64,000 nucleotides of DNA, taken from assembly GCA_943735955.1 (NCBI GenBank), contig OX030956.1:15590195-15654194 (forward strand). Reading direction: 5' to 3'. A program made the position numbers and the translations under genes. Below are positions 60,295 through 64,000 of the stretch, piece after piece; the stretch's first letter is position 1; every line of letters begins with the position of its first letter. The stretch comes from Piscicola geometra (lineage: Eukaryota; Annelida; Clitellata; Hirudinida; Piscicolidae). The notes under the pieces were generated by a model. It did not search any database and had not been told where the DNA came from. It worked only from the letters and a program-made list of their open reading frames with translations.

Positions 60295-61664
60295 ACAACG
60301 AGCAACAAGAAGCAACAACAAGCAACAACAAGCAACAACAAGCAACAACAAGCAACAAGAAGCAACAAGAAGCAACAACAAGCAACAACAAGCAACAACA
60401 AGCAACAACAAGCAACAAGAAGCAACAAGAAGCAACAACAAGCAACAACAAGCAACAACAAGCAACAACAAGCAACAAGAAGCAACAAGAAGCAACAAGA
60501 AGCAACAAGAAGCAACAAGAAGCAACAACAAGCAACAACAAGCAACAACAAGCAACAAGAAGCAACAACAAGCAACAAGAAGCAACAAGAAGCAACAAGA
60601 AGCACCAAGAAGCAACAAGAAGCAACAACAAGCAACAAGAAGCAACAAGAAGCAACAAGAAGCAACAAGAAGCAACAAGAAGCAACAAGAAGCAACAACA
60701 AGCAACAAGAAGCAACAACAAGCAACAAGAAGCAACAACAAGCAACAAGAAGCAACAACAAGCAACAAGAAGCAACAACAAGCAACAAGAAGCAACAACA
60801 AGCAACAACAAGCAACAACAAGCAACAACAAGCAACAACAAGCAACAACAAGCAAAAAGAAGCAACAAGAAGCAACAACAAGCAACAACAAGCAACAACA
60901 AGCAACAACAAGCAACAAGAAGCAACAAGAAGCAACAAGAAGCAACAAGAAGCAACAACAAGCAACAACAAGCAACAACAAGCAACAACAAGCAACAACA
61001 AGCAACAAGAAGCAACAAGAAGCAACAAGAAGCAACAAGAAGCAACAACAAGCAACAAGAAGCAACAAGAAGCAACAAGAAGCAACAACAAGCAACAAGA
61101 AGCAACAAGAAGCAACAACAAGCAACAAGAAGCAACAAGAAGCAACAAGAAGCAACAAGAAGCAACAACAAGCAACAAGAAGCAACAACAAGCAACAACA
61201 AGCAACAAGAAGCAACAAAAAGCAACAACAAGCAACAAGAAGCAACAACAAGCAACAAGAAGCAACAACAAGCAACAACAAGCAACAAGAAGCAACAAGA
61301 AGCAACAAGAAGCAACAACAAGCAACAACAAGCAACAACAAGCAACAAGAAGCAACAACAAGCAACAACAAGCAACAACAAGCAACAAGAAGCAACAAGA
61401 AGCAACAAGAAGCAACAAAAAGCAACAACAAGCAACAAGAAGCAACAAGAAGCAACAAGAAGCAACAACAAGCAACAAGAAGCAACAAGAAGCAACAAGA
61501 AGCAACAAGAAGCAACAAAAAGCAACAACAAGCAACAAGAAGCAACAAGAAGCAACAAGAAGCAACAAGAAACAACAAGAAGCAACAAGAAGCAACAAGA
61601 AGCAACAAGAAGCAACAAGAAGCAACAAGAAGCAACAAGAAGCAACAAGAAGCAACAAGAAGCA
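60295..61664 (+). repeat. Domain 3 HOR with CCAAGAAGCA, 1,370 bp
   Basis: CCAAGAAGCA 60,605, AAAAGAAGCA 60,855, ACAAAAAGCA 61,215, then two more ACAAAAAGCA units before ACAAGAAACA and nine G. Sister of 56,485-57,654, from which it differs by unit gains and losses. Confidence 0.85.
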
Positions 61665-62604
61665 ACAACGAGCAACAAGAAGCAACAACAAGCAACAACA
61701 AGCAACAACAAGCAACAACAAGCAACAAGAAGCAACAAGAAGCAACAACAAGCAACAACAAGCAACAACAAGCAACAACAAGCAACAAGAAGCAACAAGA
61801 AGCAACAACAAGCAACAACAAGCAACAACAAGCAACAACAAGCAACAAGAAGCAACAAGAAGCAACAAGAAGCAACAAGAAGCAACAAGAAGCAACAACA
61901 AGCAACAACAAGCAACAACAAGCAACAACAAGCAACAAGAAGCAACAACAAGCAACAAGAAGCAACAAGAAGCAACAAGAAGCAACAAGAAGCAACAAGA
62001 AGCAACAACAAGCAACAAGAAGCAACAAGAAGCAACAACAAGCAACAAGAAGCAACAACAAGCAACAAGAAGCAACAACAAGCAACAAGAAGCAACAACA
62101 AGCAACAAGAAGCAACAACAAGCAACAAGAAGCAACAACAAGCAACAAGAAGCAACAACAAGCAACAAGAAGCAACAACAAGCAACAACAAGCAACAACA
62201 AGCAACAACAAGCAACAAGAAGCAACAAGAAGCAACAAGAAGCAACAAGAAGCAACAAGAAGCAACAAGAAGCAACAAGAAGCAACAACAAGCAACAACA
62301 AGCAACAACAAGCAACAACAAGCAACAACAAGCAACAACAAGCAACAACAAGCAACAACAAGCAACAACAAGCAACATCAAGCAACAACAAGCAACAAGA
62401 AGCAACAACAAGCAACAACAAGCAACAAGAAGCAACAAGAAGCAACAACAAGCAACAAGAAGCAACAAGAAGCAACAACAAGCAACAAGAAGCAACAAGA
62501 AGCAACAAGAAGCAACAAGAAACAACAAGAAGCAACAAGAAGCAACAAGAAGCAACAAGAAGCAACAAGAAGCAACAAGAAGCAACAAGAAGCAACAAGA
62601 AGCA
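61665..62604 (+). repeat. Domain 3 HOR ending in the ACATCAAGCA tag, 940 bp
   Basis: Full opening and seven-pair dimer array, CCCC, seven G, nine C, ACATCAAGCA at 62,375, then C G CC GG C GG C GGG, ACAAGAAACA and eight G. Confidence 0.84.
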
Positions 62605-64000
62605 ACAACGAGCAACAAGAAGCAACAACAAGCAACAACAAGCAACAACAAGCAACAACAAGCAACAAGAAGCAACAAGAAGCAACAACAAGCAACAACA
62701 AGCAACAACAAACAACAACAAGCAACAAGAAGCAACAAGAAGCAACAACAAGCAACAACAAGCAACAACAAGCAACAACAAGCAACAAGAAGCAACAAGA
62801 AGCAACAAGAAGCAACAAGAAGCAACAACAAGCAACAACAAGCAACAACAAGCAACAACAAGCAACAACAAGCAACAAGAAGCAACAACAAGCAACAAGA
62901 AGCAACAAGAAGCAACAAGAAGCAACAAGAAGCAACAAGAAGCAACAACAAGCAACAAGAAGCAACAAGAAGCAACAACAAGCAACAAGAAGCAACAACA
63001 AGCAACAAGAAGCAACAACAAGCAACAACAAGCAACAACAAGCAACAAGAAGCAACAACAAGCAACAAGAAGCAACAACAAGCAACAAGAAGCAACAACA
63101 AGCAACAAGAAGCAACAACAAGCAACAACAAGCAACAACAAGCAACAAGAAGCAACAAGAAGCAACAAGAAGCAACAAGAAGCAACAAGAAGCAACAAGA
63201 AGCAACAAGAAGCAACAACAAGCAACAACAAGCAACAACAAGCAACAACAAGCAACAACAAGCAACAACAAGCAACAACAAGCAACAAGAAGCAACAACA
63301 AGCAACAACAAGCAACAAGAAGCAACAAGAAGCAACAACAAGCAACAACAAGCAACAAGAAGCAACAAGAAGCAACAACAAGCAACAAGAAGCAACAAGA
63401 AGCAACAAGAAGCAACAAGAAGCAACAAGAAGCAACAAGAAGCAACAAGAAGCAACAAGAAGCAACAAGAAGCAACAAGAAGCAACAACAAGCAACAAGA
63501 AGCAACAAGAAGCAACAACAAGCAACAAGAAGCAACAACAAGCAACAAGAAGCAACAACAAGCAACAAGAAGCAACAACAAGCAACAAGAAGCAACAACA
63601 AGCAACAAGAAGCAACAACAAGCAACAAGAAGCAACAACAAGCAACAAGAAGCAACAACAAGCAACAACAAGCAACAACAAGCAACAACAAGCAACAACA
63701 AGCAACAAGAAGCAACAAGAAGCAACAAGAAGCAACAAGAAGCAACAAGAAGCAACAAGAAGCAACAAGAAGCAACAACAAGCAACAACAAGCAACAACA
63801 AGCAACAACAAGCAACAACAAGCAACAACAAGCAACAACAAGCAACAACAAGCAACATCAAGCAACAACAAGCAACAAGAAGCAACAACAAGCAACAACA
63901 AGCAACAAGAAGCAACAAGAAGCAACAACAAGCAACAAGAAGCAACAAGAAGCAACAACAAGCAACAAGAAGCAACAAGAAGCAACAAGAAGCAACAAGA
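62605..64000 (+). repeat. Domain 3 HOR, right-truncated by window edge
   Basis: ACAACAAACA at 62,705, a first mixed section, a long G run near 63,385-63,484, seven C-G pairs from 63,515, seven G, eight C and ACATCAAGCA at 63,855, 1,480 bp after the previous one. The last 145 bp repeat the start of the 62,375 block. Confidence 0.84.

Larger units (their letters stand above)
1..64000 (+). repeat. 10-bp satellite array filling the window
   Basis: Every base belongs to a head-to-tail 10-mer of consensus ACAASAAGCA, where S is G or C, or to a point variant or a unit changed in length by 1-3 bp. Unit orientation never reverses. The given strand is about 60% A with C and G making up the rest and T only in rare variants. 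There is no island of unique sequence. Arrays of this size and purity are a eukaryotic heterochromatin feature; the placement (centromeric, subtelomeric or other) is inference. I do not recognise the unit as a named satellite of any species. Confidence 0.98.
37462..64000 (+). repeat. Satellite domain 3: HORs tagged by ACAACGAGCA
   Basis: Twenty-two ACAACGAGCA units start at 39762, 40802, 43032, 43992, 45142, 45912, 48795, 49355, 50795, 51685, 51825, 53045, 54435, 55495, 56485, 57655, 58065, 58875, 59455, 60295, 61665 and 62605. Each is preceded by a G run, usually following ACAAGAAACA. Most are followed by G and then blocks of CCCC and GG. Register is unbroken except for one 13-bp unit at 47,602. 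Confidence 0.88.

Noticed and set aside
34620..63851. Very long open frame on the reverse strand (over 9,700 codons), and many similar ones
   Set aside because: The repeat unit has no stop in any reverse frame and TTG is present at every join, so long frames are automatic. All frames give the same 10-residue cycle, and there is no codon-position bias, no ATG context and no unique domain. Ends are set only by rare T-bearing units.
1..64000. Exon of a giant repetitive structural protein
   Set aside because: A coding minisatellite would use a unit divisible by 3 or show frame-specific constraint. Here the unit is 10 bp, and 8-, 9- and 13-bp units occur with no sign of selection on one frame.
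1..64000. CRISPR array
   Set aside because: There are no unique spacers between repeats; units abut directly and are 10 bp.
1..64000. Telomeric repeat array
   Set aside because: The unit is not a TTAGGG-like G-rich telomere motif, lacks G runs, and has two interspersed forms with HOR structure. Subtelomeric location remains possible.
1..64000. Promoters, terminators, tRNA or rRNA genes, transposon ends
   Set aside because: There is no TATA-like or AATAAA sequence, no inverted repeats (the strand lacks T), no cloverleaf potential and no non-satellite insertion.
1..64000. Trinucleotide CAA/GAA expansion
   Set aside because: Short CAACAA and GAAGCA runs arise within the 10-mer, but the period is 10 bp throughout and no triplet run extends beyond a unit.
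1..64000. Pure assembly artefact
   Set aside because: Rare private units, shared multi-landmark blocks at exact offsets and sister copies with independent mutations argue for real sequence. Copy numbers of long pure runs and of near-identical blocks could still be wrong and need spanning reads.

Overview
The whole 64 kb window is one uninterrupted satellite array built from a single 10-bp unit, always in the same orientation. On the strand given, the unit is ACAASAAGCA, and nearly every copy is one of two forms: ACAAGAAGCA (called G below) or ACAACAAGCA (called C). I see no unique-sequence gene, RNA gene, mobile element, promoter, terminator or CRISPR array. Tens of kilobases of head-to-tail 10-mers point to eukaryotic constitutive heterochromatin (centromeric, pericentromeric, subtelomeric or a sex-chromosome block). 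Nothing in the sequence lets me name the taxon.

The biology is in the second layer. The G/C state at unit position 5 makes a binary barcode, and rare variant units act as landmarks. Together they show irregular higher-order repeats (HORs) in three domains. Domain 1 (1-28,448) holds HORs bounded by 17 copies of the unit ACAACTAGCA, spaced 690-3,330 bp apart, in unbroken 10-bp register. Domain 2 (28,449-37,461) is a scrambled zone with most of the register breaks (8-, 9- and 13-bp units), a roughly 0.5-kb tandem duplication, a 2.15-kb block present twice 4.96 kb apart, and cassettes tagged by ACGGGAAGCA. Domain 3 (37,462-64,000) holds HORs tagged by ACAACGAGCA, with a canonical length near 1,040-1,060 bp, and nested dimer arrays in which C and G units alternate, usually seven times.

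Paralogous blocks are often identical over 1 kb or more. Many of their differences are gains or losses of whole units inside runs of the same unit type. This fits unequal exchange, slippage or replication-based amplification acting in multiples of 10 bp.

The given strand is almost free of T and the other strand almost free of A. Stop codons are therefore nearly absent, and because 10 is not a multiple of 3, every frame of a strand encodes the same 10-residue repeat. The very long open frames are a by-product of this and I do not annotate them as genes. The regular units contain no CG or CNG site, so symmetric cytosine methylation is almost impossible across the array.
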